This document shows, one piece after another, positions 17,134-26,526 of a stretch of DNA of 64,000 nucleotides; position 1 is the first letter of the stretch, and each line of letters starts with the position of its first letter. Under the pieces are notes generated by a model. That model was not told the DNA's origin. It ran no database searches and saw only the letters and a list, made by a program, of their open reading frames with translations. A program made the position numbers and the translations under genes. Origin of the DNA: Pirellulales bacterium (GTDB lineage Bacteria; Planctomycetota; Planctomycetia; Pirellulales; JADZDJ01); NCBI GenBank assembly GCA_035656635.1, contig DASRSD010000184.1:1-64000 (forward strand), read 5' to 3'.

Positions 17134-18228
17134 ATGCAGCCACCCCAGAAACCGCTGACGCCTGCCATTGGCCGGGGCGCCCAAATCGAGCCGCCCAACC
17201 GGTTCGAAAAGGTACGCACCCAGGCCGATTGGGAACAACTGGAACATGACGAGCTGGCCGCGCAGGACCAGCGCCGCATTCCTACGCAATTTTTCCCCGA
17301 CAAAACCTGCAGCCTGATTACCCATAACGACAGCCCCGATATTCCGTTCGTCCACAGCATCAACCCTTATCGCGGCTGCGAGCATGGCTGTGCTTATTGT
17401 TATGCCCGCCCCGGCCATGAATACCTGGGCATGAACGCCGGTCTCGATTTTGAAACCAAGGTGCTGTACAAGCCCGATGCCGCCCGCCTGCTCCGCGCCG
17501 AACTGTGCAAGCCTTCCTGGAAGGGCACAGAAGTGATCGCCATGTCGGGCGTGACCGATTGTTATCAACCGGCCGAGCGCCGCCTGAAAGTCACCCGTTC
17601 CTGCCTGGAGGTTCTAGTCGAAGCGCGCCAAGCGTTTGGCCTGATTACCAAAAATGCCCTGGTATTGCGCGATCTCGATCTGCTGGCTCCCCATGCCAAG
17701 CAAAACATGTGCGCTGTCAACATCAGCGTTACCACGCTGGACGCCGATTTGGCGCGGGACCTGGAGCCGCGCACCAGTCCGCCTGCCGCCAGGCTTCGCG
17801 CAATTAAGGAACTTTCCTCGGCCGGGGTGCCGGTTCGGGCATCCGTGGCTCCGGTCATTCCCGGCCTTACCGATGTAGAAATTCCCTCCATTTTGGAAGC
17901 CGTCGCCGCCGCAGGAGCTTGTGGCGCCGGTTGGCAAATGCTGCGGCTACCCTGGGCGGTGCGACCCATTTTTGAAGATTGGCTGGCACGCAATCGGCCG
18001 TTGCAGCGAGACCGCGTGATCGCGCGGATTAAAGATGTTCGCGGCGGCAAAATGAACGATTACCAATTCGGCCGCCGCATGCGCGGCCAAGGGGAATATG
18101 CGGACGGCATCGCGCACACTTTCCGCATTTTTCGACAAAAGTTTGGCCTGGATCGCGATATTCCGCCGCTGGACACCACGCAATTCCGCCGTCCCCGCTC
18201 GCCCGATGGCCAACTCACGTTGTTTTAG
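17134..18228 (+). CDS. PA0069-family radical SAM protein (SplB-like)
   Basis: A 364-residue radical S-adenosylmethionine enzyme related to spore photoproduct lyase. The 4Fe-4S site is CEHGCAYC (Cys-x3-Cys-x2-Cys) about residue 80, preceded by NPYRGC, which marks the PA0069 group, and followed by YARPGHEYLG. Other family blocks are VIAMSGVTDCYQPAE and RASVAPVIPGLTD. The reaction is not established for this subgroup; DNA repair has been suggested from SplB similarity. AGAGGTG stands seven bases before the ATG; an in-frame TTG lies directly upstream. Confidence 0.88.
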   Translation: MQPPQKPLTPAIGRGAQIEPPNRFEKVRTQADWEQLEHDELAAQDQRRIPTQFFPDKTCSLITHNDSPDIPFVHSINPYRGCEHGCAYCYARPGHEYLGMNAGLDFETKVLYKPDAARLLRAELCKPSWKGTEVIAMSGVTDCYQPAERRLKVTRSCLEVLVEARQAFGLITKNALVLRDLDLLAPHAKQNMCAVNISVTTLDADLARDLEPRTSPPAARLRAIKELSSAGVPVRASVAPVIPGLTDVEIPSILEAVAAAGACGAGWQMLRLPWAVRPIFEDWLARNRPLQRDRVIARIKDVRGGKMNDYQFGRRMRGQGEYADGIAHTFRIFRQKFGLDRDIPPLDTTQFRRPRSPDGQLTLF

Positions 18229-18238
18229 CGGACAGTGT

Positions 18239-18322
18239 TATAAAGCTGCGACCGTTGGTCACGCAGAATCGCCAACCTGCAACTTTCGGCACACAGCGCG
18301 ACCAGCGGTCGCGGCTTTATAT
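18239..18322. repeat. REPIN-like element, TATAAAG family
   Basis: Left arm 18239-18264 (TATAAAGCTGCGACC, then GTTGGTCACGC) and right arm 18296-18322 (GCGCGACCAGCGG, then TCGCGGCTTTATAT) are inverted copies separated by about 31 bases. Each arm is itself palindromic. The element sits ten bases after the radical SAM gene, upstream of rarA. Confidence 0.72.
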
Positions 18323-18384
18323 GTAACCTGTCGAAGCGTACAATTTCGATGTGATTTCCGTCCAGCATTTTCATTTTTTGCCCT

Positions 18385-19716
18385 ATGTCTCTTTTTGCCG
18401 CCGCGGAAGCCGAAAATCGTCGCCAGGCACAGCCGCTGGCCGCGCGGATGCGGCCGAAATCGCTGGACGAGTTTGTCGGCCAGGAACATTTTCTGGGGGA
18501 AGGAAAATTGCTCCGGCGGTTGCTCCAGGCCGATCGGCTGGGCTCGGTCATTTTTTACGGCCCGCCGGGAACTGGCAAAACGACGCTGGCCCATCTGTTG
18601 GCCACGGCCAGCCACAGCAAGTTCCAATCGATGAGCGCCGTCACCAGCGGCGTGAAAGAATTGCGCGAAGTGTTGGATTCAGCCCGCGACCGATTAGCCA
18701 CCAGCGGCCAGCGGACGCTGCTGTTCATCGACGAAATTCATCGCTTCAATCGGGCCCAGCAAGATGTGCTGTTGCCCGACGTGGAAGAAGGAGTGGTAAT
18801 TTTGGTCGGCGCGACGACGCAGAATCCGTTTTTTGCACTTACCAGCGCCTTGGTCAGCCGCAGCCGCATTTTCGAGTTCAAGCCGCTGTCGATTGAGCAC
18901 ATCAAAACGATCTTGAAGCGGACGCTGGCCAATTCGCAGCGTGGCCTGGGAAATGAAAATGTGCAATTGGAAGAGGACGCGCTGCAATTTCTGGCCGAAG
19001 TCAGCGATGGCGACGCCCGCCGGGCGCTGGGCGCGCTGGAAGTGGGAGTGCTTTCCTCGCCGCAGCGGCCGCTCCGGTTTACGCAGGCGCTGGCCGCGGA
19101 ATCGGTGCAGCGCAAAGCCGTTGAATACGATGCCAGTGGCGATGCTCATTACGATGCCGCCAGCGCGCTCATTAAAAGCATTCGCGGCAGCGATCCGGAC
19201 GCGGCCATTTACTGGCTGGCCCGGATGCTGGAAGGGGGCGAAGAAGTGCGGTTTCTCACGCGGCGGTTAGTGATTTTGGCCAGCGAAGATGTGGGCAATG
19301 CCGATCCGCAGGCGCTCCCCCTGGCCGTGGCCGCCATGCAGGCCTGCGAATTTGTCGGGTTGCCGGAATGTCAATTAACGCTGGCGCAGGCTGTCACGTA
19401 TTTGGCCTGTGCTCCCAAAAGCAACGCCGCCACACTGGCCATTGGCGAAGCGGTGCATGATGTGCGCGAAGGCCGGCTGTTGCCGGTGCCCGTGCAATTG
19501 CGCGACAAGCATTACTCTGGCGCCGACCGATTGGGGCACGGCCAAGGTTACGAGTATTCGCACAATGCGCCTGACGCCGTTGCCGCGCAAGATTATTTGG
19601 GCGTGGAGCGCGAGTATTATCGCCCCGTCGAGCGCGGATTTGAAAAAGAATTGCAGCAGCGACTGGAAAAAATTCGGGCCAAGCTGCGCGAAGCGAAGGC
19701 CAAAGATTCCGTATAA
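18385..19716 (+). CDS. rarA: Replication-associated recombination ATPase RarA (MgsA)
   Basis: AAA+ ATPase related to clamp loaders that acts at stalled replication forks. The N-terminus has LAARMRPKSLDEFVGQEHFL, Walker A GPPGTGKTT at 59-67, Walker B LLFIDEIHRF at 112-121 and sensor-1 GATTQNPFF. The C-terminal region has VRFLTRRLVILASEDVGNAD, which is diagnostic for RarA. Length 443 is normal. The stop TAA at 19714-19716 lies inside the first bases of a TATAAAG repeat element, so the last codon context is set by the repeat. Confidence 0.94.
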   Translation: MSLFAAAEAENRRQAQPLAARMRPKSLDEFVGQEHFLGEGKLLRRLLQADRLGSVIFYGPPGTGKTTLAHLLATASHSKFQSMSAVTSGVKELREVLDSARDRLATSGQRTLLFIDEIHRFNRAQQDVLLPDVEEGVVILVGATTQNPFFALTSALVSRSRIFEFKPLSIEHIKTILKRTLANSQRGLGNENVQLEEDALQFLAEVSDGDARRALGALEVGVLSSPQRPLRFTQALAAESVQRKAVEYDASGDAHYDAASALIKSIRGSDPDAAIYWLARMLEGGEEVRFLTRRLVILASEDVGNADPQALPLAVAAMQACEFVGLPECQLTLAQAVTYLACAPKSNAATLAIGEAVHDVREGRLLPVPVQLRDKHYSGADRLGHGQGYEYSHNAPDAVAAQDYLGVEREYYRPVERGFEKELQQRLEKIRAKLREAKAKDSV

Positions 19717-19796
19717 AGCCGCGACCGCTGGTCGCGCTCAGCGGTCGCGCAAACATTTGCTGGCCATTCAGCGCGACCCATGGTCGCGGCTTTATA
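19712..19796. repeat. REPIN-like element supplying both stop codons
   Basis: Left arm from 19712 (TATAAAGCCGCGACCGCTGG, then TCGCGCT) and right arm 19770-19796 (AGCGCGACCCATGGTCGCGG, then CTTTATA) are inverted copies of the family at 18239. The element spans the convergent gap of rarA and glyA. The TAA stop of rarA (19714-19716) and the TAA stop of glyA (19792-19794, read on the minus strand) both fall in the TATAAAG ends. It may act as a two-way terminator. Confidence 0.78.
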
Positions 19797-21066
19797 TTGC
19801 GCCTAACCGTGCGGCGGGCACGGGAAACTGTTGGCACAGCTCGCTCACTTCGCCGCGGATGTCGGCGAGCTTGGCCTCGTCGTTGGCCGCGCGCAAAGCC
19901 CGGAGTATCCAGGCGGCAATGGTTCGCATTTCGTCCGGACCCATGCCGCGGGTGGTAAGGGCCGGAGTGCCAATGCGCACGCCAGAGGGATCCATCGGCT
20001 TGCGCTGGTCGTAAGGAATCATATTTTTGTTCACGGTGATGCCCGCCTTGTCGAGCGCCGTTTCGGCCAACTTGCCGCCGATGCCCAGGCTGGTGACGTC
20101 GACTAACATCAAATGGTTGTCGGTGCCGCCGCTAACGAGTCGCAGGTTTTCTTTCATCAAGGCCTCGGCCAGTGCTTTGGCGTTATCAATAATTCGCTGG
20201 GCATAAACTTTGAATTCCGGCTTCAGCGCCTCGCCAAAACAAATGGCCTTGCCCGCAATCACGTGCATCAGCGGTCCGCCTTGCAGGCCAGGGAAAACGC
20301 TGCGATCGACATCTTTGGCGTATTGCGATTTGCACAGAACGAGACCGGCGCGCGGCCCGCGCAGTGTTTTGTGGGTCGTGCTGGTGACAAAATCGGCCAC
20401 TGGCACAGGATTATCGTGCAATCCGGCCGCCACCAACCCGGCGTAATGGGCCATGTCGACGAACAGCTTTGCGCCCACTTCGCGGGCGATTTCAGCAAAC
20501 TTTCCGTGCGGAATTTCCCGCGGATACGCGCTGGCGCCGGCGACAATTAGCTTGGGCTTATGTTCGCGTGCCAGTCGGGCCACTTGATCGAAATCCAGCC
20601 GGTTGGTGTCGCTCGTCACGCCATAAGGAACAAAGTGATACAGTATGCCGGAAATATTCAGCTTCATGCCATGAGTCAAATGGCCGCCGTGAGCCAGATC
20701 CAAGCCCAACACCGTGTCGCCCGGCTGGATGGCCGAAAGATACACGGCGAAATTTGCCTGGCTTCCCGAGTGCGGCTGAACATTGGCGTGCTCCGCGCCA
20801 AATAGTTGTTTGACGCGATTGCGGGCCAGCTCTTCCACCACATCGACATGCTCGCAGCCGCCGTAGTAGCGCTTGCCAGGATAACCCTCCGCATATTTGT
20901 TGGTGAGCACACTGCCCACCGCCTGCATGACCGCCGGACTCACGTAGTTTTCGCTGGCAATCATTTCCAGGCCGTCTTGTTGCCGCTGGGCTTCGGCATC
21001 GATGGCGGCCCAAACCTCGGGATCTTCCTGTTCGACAAAATTCATGTGCGGTTCAAGGAGTGGCAT
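19792..21066 (-). CDS. glyA: Serine hydroxymethyltransferase
   Basis: PLP enzyme that interconverts serine and glycine while charging tetrahydrofolate with a one-carbon unit. Key blocks are [13 protein letters not shown] near residue 35, [23 protein letters not shown], and the PLP-lysine segment [12 protein letters not shown] with Lys233. Length of 424 fits the family. The second Met (21045, [12 protein letters not shown]) is an equally plausible start; neither has a strong ribosome site. The gene converges on rarA with a repeat element in between. It supplies folate carbon units that ThyX also uses. Confidence 0.93.
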   Translation of the reverse strand: MPLLEPHMNFVEQEDPEVWAAIDAEAQRQQDGLEMIASENYVSPAVMQAVGSVLTNKYAEGYPGKRYYGGCEHVDVVEELARNRVKQLFGAEHANVQPHSGSQANFAVYLSAIQPGDTVLGLDLAHGGHLTHGMKLNISGILYHFVPYGVTSDTNRLDFDQVARLAREHKPKLIVAGASAYPREIPHGKFAEIAREVGAKLFVDMAHYAGLVAAGLHDNPVPVADFVTSTTHKTLRGPRAGLVLCKSQYAKDVDRSVFPGLQGGPLMHVIAGKAICFGEALKPEFKVYAQRIIDNAKALAEALMKENLRLVSGGTDNHLMLVDVTSLGIGGKLAETALDKAGITVNKNMIPYDQRKPMDPSGVRIGTPALTTRGMGPDEMRTIAAWILRALRAANDEAKLADIRGEVSELCQQFPVPAARLGAI

Positions 21067-21161
21067 GGGAGTATGGAATGCGGTGCGGTTAATTTGTTCG
21101 ATGCGGGATGGACGGTGTAAAATTCAATGACGAGTAATTGTCCGCCTGGCGGCGCCAATCG

Positions 21162-22511
21162 TCAATCCATGGTAATGTTCACTTCCACTTGGCCCGCGTT
21201 ATCGGTTAGCTCGCCCGAGGAATCGTTGATGCGTAAAAACAACGTGCCGGTTTCGACTGGCGTGATGGTGGTTCCGTAACCGACAACCAGCGGTTTGGCA
21301 AACGAATTTTCCTGGTGGGTGGAATCTTTGGCATAGACGGCCGCCAGCAGCACGCCCATGGGCCGCCCATGAATGTAACGAATGGAAACGCCATTTGGTT
21401 CGCTGATCCACGGTTTGGGATCGTTGGCCACCTGGAACCGGCCGCTGGCGGCTAGTTTGTAGGTTTTCCCCGCTTCCAATCGCACCGCGGAATTTTGCCA
21501 GCCGCGGTCGGCCTGCACCGTAACATGACGCGGTTGCGAGCCCAGGGGTTCGCCCGGCATAAAGTTAAGTGCGGTGCGGGCAAAGTCGTAGCCGTAATCT
21601 AAATCGGCGATAAACACTTTCCATTCCTGTTCCAATTGTGGAAACTCGTCGCCATAGGCAGACACTAATTCCGCATTGAAGTTATTGCGTGTTTTCAGCC
21701 GAGCCTGCATTTGGCGGAATTTGTCGCGATATTTGGGATGGCCATCCAAAAATGCGGCCGCCGCCCACGACCAGGCGTACGGCTCCACGTGCAAGTGGGC
21801 GAGATTGTCGTACGCCATGACATCGCTTAAATGCTTGTTGAGGCCGGCGGCCACATCTTTCTGCACAAGCTCTATCCGACCCAGCCCGGACACGTCACCT
21901 ATTTTTTTCGGGAAGTAAGGGAGCTCCAACTTTCCGTTCTGCCAGTGGTGCGTGCCCAGCAGTTCCGCCATTCCCTCCATGTACCACGGCGGCGCGTGAC
22001 TCCCCAGCAACGAAAACATGATGCCATGCACTCCCTCATGCAACAACAAATGACTGCGATAGTAGGGAATGCTTTGGTTATACAGCCAACATTCATGACC
22101 TCGGGTGTAACCGTTGAGGAACTTGGGTAGGTCGGCAGGCATGAGGCCGGCCTCGGTAAAGCGCGCGGGATTGTCGATGACCGACGCTCGCATTTTCCAA
22201 TCGGGGTAACGTGCTGGATCGAGGCCGAAATATTTGCACCACAAATCGAAAGCTTGATCGAACACTTGCGGCAATTCGTCCACGTCGGGCGTGCTGGCTA
22301 AATCGGTGTACAACACCAATCGCCGGCTTTCCAATTTCCGAATGCCGGCGGCGCGGACCTGGGCTTCATCGAGCTGGCCGAACAGCGGCGGTTGTGTTTG
22401 ACGGCCGTTTGCGCTGCTAACATCTTGCGCGGAAGCAAGCCTTCCCGGATTGCCCAAGGCGCTCAGGCAAAAACCCACGGCGATGCTGGCGAACCAGATT
22501 CGGGAAATCAT
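21162..22511 (-). CDS. Exported HExxH metallopeptidase-like protein
   Basis: A 449-residue secreted protein with a signal peptide (MISRIWFASIAVGFCLSALG, cleavage near SAQ). The zinc motif HEGVH lies at residues 158-162, with PPWYMEGMAELLG about 17 residues later supplying a candidate third ligand (Glu179 or Glu183), which is the gluzincin pattern seen in DUF1570-like proteins. A C-terminal beta-sandwich of 120 residues (WQNSAVRLEAGKTYKLAASG, then LFLRINDSSGELTDNAG) resembles the carbohydrate-binding PA-IL-like domains. Substrate unknown. It is followed by glyA on the same strand after 95 bases. Confidence 0.75.
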   Translation of the reverse strand: MISRIWFASIAVGFCLSALGNPGRLASAQDVSSANGRQTQPPLFGQLDEAQVRAAGIRKLESRRLVLYTDLASTPDVDELPQVFDQAFDLWCKYFGLDPARYPDWKMRASVIDNPARFTEAGLMPADLPKFLNGYTRGHECWLYNQSIPYYRSHLLLHEGVHGIMFSLLGSHAPPWYMEGMAELLGTHHWQNGKLELPYFPKKIGDVSGLGRIELVQKDVAAGLNKHLSDVMAYDNLAHLHVEPYAWSWAAAAFLDGHPKYRDKFRQMQARLKTRNNFNAELVSAYGDEFPQLEQEWKVFIADLDYGYDFARTALNFMPGEPLGSQPRHVTVQADRGWQNSAVRLEAGKTYKLAASGRFQVANDPKPWISEPNGVSIRYIHGRPMGVLLAAVYAKDSTHQENSFAKPLVVGYGTTITPVETGTLFLRINDSSGELTDNAGQVEVNITMD

Positions 22512-22631
22512 ATAATAGTGTCTGAAATCGGCTTGCTTAGCCGCGCCGCTGTTTCGAACTCATATACTTATTGTAATTCCCGCCTGATGCGGCTCATGGC
22601 CCAGTTCTAACACGTTTAAGCAAAACGGAAA

Positions 22632-23024
22632 ATGCCGCCTAAAACCGCCATGGCTGCGCACGTTGTCACCTACAAAATTGGCTCGCCGCGAAAAAAGAGC
22701 GAAGGCTTGCGCATTGGCACGGTGCGGTTGTTGCCGCGGGGCTTGCCTAAGCGTGAATACACCCGCCGCAACCTGTTCGACGTGTGGCTTCCGCTTGTGG
22801 CGCCCAGCCGAGAACTGCTGGCCGCCTACAAAGATGGTAAAAAAACGCCGCAGCAATTTTTTCGCGCCTACCGGGCCGAAATGCAGCGACCCGAGGCGAA
22901 GCACACCGTTGCGTTGCTGGCGGCCATCAGCCGTCACACGCCGATCGCCATTGGCTGCTATTGCGAAGATGAAAGCCGCTGCCATCGCTCGGTATTGATT
23001 CAACTGATTCGCGCGGCCGAGTGA
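22632..23024 (+). CDS. DUF488 family protein
   Basis: A 130-residue cytosolic protein of the DUF488 family, whose role is unknown. It shows VVTYKIGSPRKKSEGLRIGT near the start, DVWLPLVAPS, and near the end the conserved CYCEDESRCHRSVL, in which the two or three Cys and a His may bind metal. The start at 22632 follows CGGAAA; a second Met at 22650 is possible. It stands alone, converging on the helicase gene with 49 bases between. Confidence 0.8.
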   Translation: MPPKTAMAAHVVTYKIGSPRKKSEGLRIGTVRLLPRGLPKREYTRRNLFDVWLPLVAPSRELLAAYKDGKKTPQQFFRAYRAEMQRPEAKHTVALLAAISRHTPIAIGCYCEDESRCHRSVLIQLIRAAE

Positions 23025-23073
23025 AGACCACAATAATTCAGCGGCCGTCCCAGCTTACAACGGCTGCCCCAGC

Positions 23074-24432
23074 TTATAGCGCCCGGCGATAGCGCTTGCC
23101 GGCCGGGCGGGCCGGAGCAGCAGGAGTCGACGGCGCATCGGCAATTGTTTCGGCATTTTTTTCCGGAGCGCTGGCTGCATCCTCCGCAGCGTTGGCGCCG
23201 CCCCAGCCGCCGGGTTTCCATTCCACCGGGCCGCTATGGGAGGGAATGCCCGAAGTATCGGCTGGTTTGCCGACGGTCGAAATGCCGGGCATGTCGTCGC
23301 GCTTCAGCAAGCGGTTGATGCGCATTTCAATGCGTGTCAGCTCGCTTCCTTCCTCGGGCGTAACGAAGGAATAGGCCACGCCTTCGCGCCCCATGCGGCC
23401 GGTCCGGCCGACTCGATGCACGTAATCGTCGCAAAACTGGGGCAAATCGTAATTGATGATGTGCGAAATGCCGGAAACATCGATGCCGCGGCCGACGACG
23501 TCGGTGGCCACGAGGTAGCGCACTTCGCCGGCGCGAAAGGCTGCCATGACTCGGTCGCGCGCTCCCTGATGCAAATCGCCGTGAATGGTGGCGGCATCGG
23601 AAAGCTTTTTGGAAAGCCGTTGGTAAACTTTTTCGGTGCCCCGTTTGGTGCGGCAAAAGATAATTGCTTGCCGCGGCTGTTCGCGCTGGACCAGTTTTTC
23701 CAACAGTTCAAATTTGCGATTGGCGTCCACGGTGAAATAAAATTGCTCGATGGTTTCCACCGCCACGTCTTTGGGCGAGAAATTCAAAATTTCCGGATCG
23801 CGCATGTAACGCTTGCCCAGCCGTTCCACGGGCGGTGGCACCGTGGCCGAAAGCAACAGCGTTTGTCGCGATTGCGGACAGCGACGAAGAATTTTTTCAA
23901 TATCGGGGCGAAAGCCGATATCCAACATGCGGTCGGCTTCGTCCAACACCACGATTTTCAAATCGCGCAGCTCCAACGTGCCGCGGGCCAAATGGTCCAG
24001 CACTCGGCCCGGCGTGCCGACGACCACTTCCACGCCACGGTGAAGTTTTTCGATTTGTGCGCGGATCGGCTTGCCGCCGTACACGGCCACAACGTGCGCT
24101 TTACGGCCGTGCGCCAGCTTGACGACTTCTTCGCGCACTTGCACTGCCAGCTCGCGCGTCGGCACCAGCACCAGCGCTTGTGGGCCGGAATGTTTTTTCC
24201 CCAGGTCGAGCTGTTCCAAAATCGGAATGGCAAACGCGGCGGTTTTGCCGGTGCCGGTGCGGGCCTGACCCAGCACGTCAACGCCGGCCAAAGCACGTGG
24301 AATTAACCCGGCCTGAATGGCCGTAGGTTGCGAATACTCTGCGGCGGCCAAAGCCGCCAGCATCGTGGAAGAAAGATTTAGCTGGTCAAATCGGATCGAT
24401 GTATCCAGCACACTGGTTGCCGTCACGGTCAC
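23074..24432 (-). CDS. DEAD-box RNA helicase (RhlE/DeaD type)
   Basis: ATP-dependent RNA helicase of 452 residues. Motif Q (IRFDQLNLSSTMLAAL and QPTAIQ), motif I ARTGTGKT at 57-64, PTRELAVQ, motif II DEAD at 164-167, motif III SAT, and the C-terminal IIFCRTKRG and HRVGRTGRMGR (motif VI) are all present. The last 90 residues are low-complexity with Pro, Ala and basic residues (AARPAGKRYRRAL), likely for RNA contact. It probably acts in ribosome assembly, cold adaptation or mRNA decay; the exact subfamily is uncertain. Confidence 0.93.
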   Translation of the reverse strand: MTVTATSVLDTSIRFDQLNLSSTMLAALAAAEYSQPTAIQAGLIPRALAGVDVLGQARTGTGKTAAFAIPILEQLDLGKKHSGPQALVLVPTRELAVQVREEVVKLAHGRKAHVVAVYGGKPIRAQIEKLHRGVEVVVGTPGRVLDHLARGTLELRDLKIVVLDEADRMLDIGFRPDIEKILRRCPQSRQTLLLSATVPPPVERLGKRYMRDPEILNFSPKDVAVETIEQFYFTVDANRKFELLEKLVQREQPRQAIIFCRTKRGTEKVYQRLSKKLSDAATIHGDLHQGARDRVMAAFRAGEVRYLVATDVVGRGIDVSGISHIINYDLPQFCDDYVHRVGRTGRMGREGVAYSFVTPEEGSELTRIEMRINRLLKRDDMPGISTVGKPADTSGIPSHSGPVEWKPGGWGGANAAEDAASAPEKNAETIADAPSTPAAPARPAGKRYRRAL

Positions 24433-24579
24433 AAAAATTTGCTGCCAGAGGAGCTTGAAAGAAGGGCGTTTCTCGTCCCCTCCTACGAAAGAATTCCCTT
24501 TACATTACACGCAACTCTAACATGCCCAAGGGGTACGGTCAATGTTGCGTCTGGAGCCATTTAGGCGGGCAGGCCAGCG

Positions 24580-24622
24580 AAAAAAATAGGTCGGTCTGCG
24601 CCACGGGGGCCCAGACCGACCT
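24580..24622 (-). terminator. Rho-independent terminator for the small basic protein gene
   Basis: On the minus strand an 11-bp perfect stem (AGGTCGGTCTG at 24612-24622 and CAGACCGACCT at 24588-24598) with a GC-rich 13-base loop is followed by ATTTTTT. It lies 46 bases after the stop of the 32-codon gene, so it marks the end of a short monocistronic transcript. Confidence 0.85.
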
Positions 24623-24668
24623 TTCTCGTCAGATCATAAAGCGAAGGACAAACGCGCTAGGGCGTTGC

Positions 24669-24767
24669 CTATCGCCGGCTGCTCTTTCGCTTGTGCGAGC
24701 GCTTGCTGGCCTTTTTCTTGGGCGAGCGTTTCGATTTTTTAGCGCTGGCTTTCTTCTTGGCTGCCAT
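24669..24767 (-). CDS. 32-residue Lys/Arg-rich small protein
   Basis: A short frame beginning MAAKKKASAKKSKRSPKKKA and ending SKRSHKRKSSRR. More than half of the residues are Lys or Arg, and there is no acidic residue. The coding status is supported by CCAGGAG eight bases before the ATG, by the terminator directly downstream (24580-24622) and by its isolation in a long gap. It resembles the basic tails of histone H1-like or ribosomal proteins and would be expected to bind nucleic acids. It lies just upstream of the helicase gene on the same strand. The function is not known; a frame of this length can arise by chance, but the signals make that less likely. Confidence 0.68.
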   Translation of the reverse strand: MAAKKKASAKKSKRSPKKKASKRSHKRKSSRR

Positions 24768-25320
24768 TGTGTTGGCTCCTGGAGAAACGAGCACCACATG
24801 CAAACAAAGAAGCGGTTTAGCCTGGGGTGCTCCGGTTCAGGCCAGTTCCGCCAACTATACGATCCGTTCTTCTGACACAGTCAAATTCAATGGCCCTGTG
24901 AATTTCAAATAAAGGAGACGTTTCCATTCTCTGCGCCGGCCAGTCGATCCATTGTCTGAAGCTGGCCGAACTCATTCCCCTCGGATGGCGCTATTGAAAC
25001 ACGATTCGCGTAAATTCGTCAATACGAGTTTGGAAAAATCTCGTGCCAACATCAACGTCGCATCCACGGCGCAATGTTGCCACGTCGATTAAGATTCCAG
25101 TGCGCTGCGTCTGCCGCAAACGGTTCGCTGTGACCATTTGGCGATGTATCGACCGACGAAATGCCATCATTTCGCCGCTCCTCAGCGCAATACCCACTTG
25201 CTCACCGCTTGGAGACGAACCGCGGGGCGAATATGATTGTCGTGTCTTGCGGCGCGCACGTTGTTTTCAAAGAATTGTAATTTTTTCATCGTTCGCTCAA
25301 GCAGCTCGAGGATTTCGCCC
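24768..25320. other. Intergenic region, no further gene supported
   Basis: A 553-base gap between the small basic protein and the aminotransferase. GC content is lower in the first half. Short frames on both strands (for example at 24991-25197) have no start signal or recognisable product. The region should carry two divergent promoters. No clear hairpin was found. Confidence 0.45.
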
Positions 25321-26523
25321 ATGGGGATGCAGATTTCAAAGATCGTTTCGGCCCTGGAGCCTTCGGCCACGTTAACGATGGCCGCCAAGGCCAAGGAACT
25401 CACCGCGGTTGGAAAAAAGGTGTACGACTTCAGCGTGGGCGAGCCCGATTTCAACACGCCGCAGCACATCTGCGCCGCAGCCGATGCCGCGATGGCGGCC
25501 GGCCACACGCATTACACCGTGGCCAGCGGAATTGCGGAGCTGAAAAAAGCGATCGTCAAATCATACAAAGAGCGCACCGGCGTGGATTACACTCCTGCCC
25601 AGGTCGTTGTTTCCAACGGCGCCAAGCATTCGCTGCACAATGTTTTTGCCGCTTTGTGCAACCCCGGGGATGAAGTCATTATTCCCGCCCCCTATTGGGT
25701 CAGCTATGCGGAGTTGGTGAAACTGACCGGCGCCAAGCCCGTGATTGTGGAAACGCCCGAGACGAACGATTTCAAACTGACGCCCTCCCAATTGCAGGCT
25801 GCAATCACGCCGCGCACGACGATGCTGTTGATTTGCTCGCCCAGCAATCCCACCGGCAGCGTTTACACGCCGGAAGAATTAGGCGCGCTAGCCGACATTG
25901 TATTGGCACGCGGCCTGTACGTGGTGAGCGACGAGATTTACGAGCATCTCATTTATGGCAATCATCGCTTTGTTAGCTTTCCCACCGTCCGCCCGGGCTT
26001 GGCGGAGCGCACCGTGGTGGTGAACGGCGTGAGTAAATCGTACGCCATGACCGGGTGGCGAATTGGCTGGACGCTGTCGCCGGCCAACGTCGCCAAAGCG
26101 ATGGGCGATTTGCAAAGCCAACAAACTTCCAATCCGTGCAGCGTCAGCCAGTATGCGGCCGTGGCGGCACTGGAAGGACCGCAACAATGCGTGAGCGAAA
26201 TGCTCGCAGAATTTTCCGCGCGGCGGAATTTTGTGCGTAGCCGGCTGGCACGAATTCCCGGCGTTAGCGTTCCCGAAATGGCCGGCGCGTTTTATGCTTT
26301 CGTGAACATCAAACAACATTTGGGCGGCACTTACGGCGGCGTAAAGTGCAGCAATTCGGCCCAGTGGTGCTTGGCGCTGTTGGAACAGCAAAACGTGGGG
26401 ACGGTCATGGGCTCGGCGTTTGGGGCCGAAGGGTACATTCGCATTTCCTACGCAGCCAGCATGGCCGATCTGGAAAATGGCTTAGACCGCATGGCGGCAT
26501 TTATTGCCGGAGCCAATCGGTAA
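25321..26523 (+). CDS. Class I aspartate/aromatic aminotransferase (AspB-like)
   Basis: PLP enzyme of 400 residues in the fold-type I aminotransferase family, most like aspartate aminotransferase of the 1-beta group. Features are FSVGEPDFNTP (36-46), SNGAKHSLHN, ICSPSNPTGSVY with the conserved Asn, VSDEIYEHLIY, and the PLP lysine in VNGVSKSYAMTGWRIGW (Lys239). The start at 25321 is preferred; an open frame extends upstream without similarity. GAGGA precedes it by about eleven bases. It transfers amino groups between aspartate or a prephenate-like substrate and 2-oxoglutarate; exact specificity is not readable. Confidence 0.9.
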   Translation: MGMQISKIVSALEPSATLTMAAKAKELTAVGKKVYDFSVGEPDFNTPQHICAAADAAMAAGHTHYTVASGIAELKKAIVKSYKERTGVDYTPAQVVVSNGAKHSLHNVFAALCNPGDEVIIPAPYWVSYAELVKLTGAKPVIVETPETNDFKLTPSQLQAAITPRTTMLLICSPSNPTGSVYTPEELGALADIVLARGLYVVSDEIYEHLIYGNHRFVSFPTVRPGLAERTVVVNGVSKSYAMTGWRIGWTLSPANVAKAMGDLQSQQTSNPCSVSQYAAVAALEGPQQCVSEMLAEFSARRNFVRSRLARIPGVSVPEMAGAFYAFVNIKQHLGGTYGGVKCSNSAQWCLALLEQQNVGTVMGSAFGAEGYIRISYAASMADLENGLDRMAAFIAGANR

Positions 26524-26526
26524 GCG

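Noticed and set aside
18239-19796. Possible CRISPR array from repeated elements around rarA
   Set aside because: The repeats are inverted pairs at gene borders with no regular spacers and no cas genes nearby.
24991-25197. 68-codon minus-strand frame in the gap before the aminotransferase
   Set aside because: No ribosome site, no recognisable product and no terminator; judged a chance frame.
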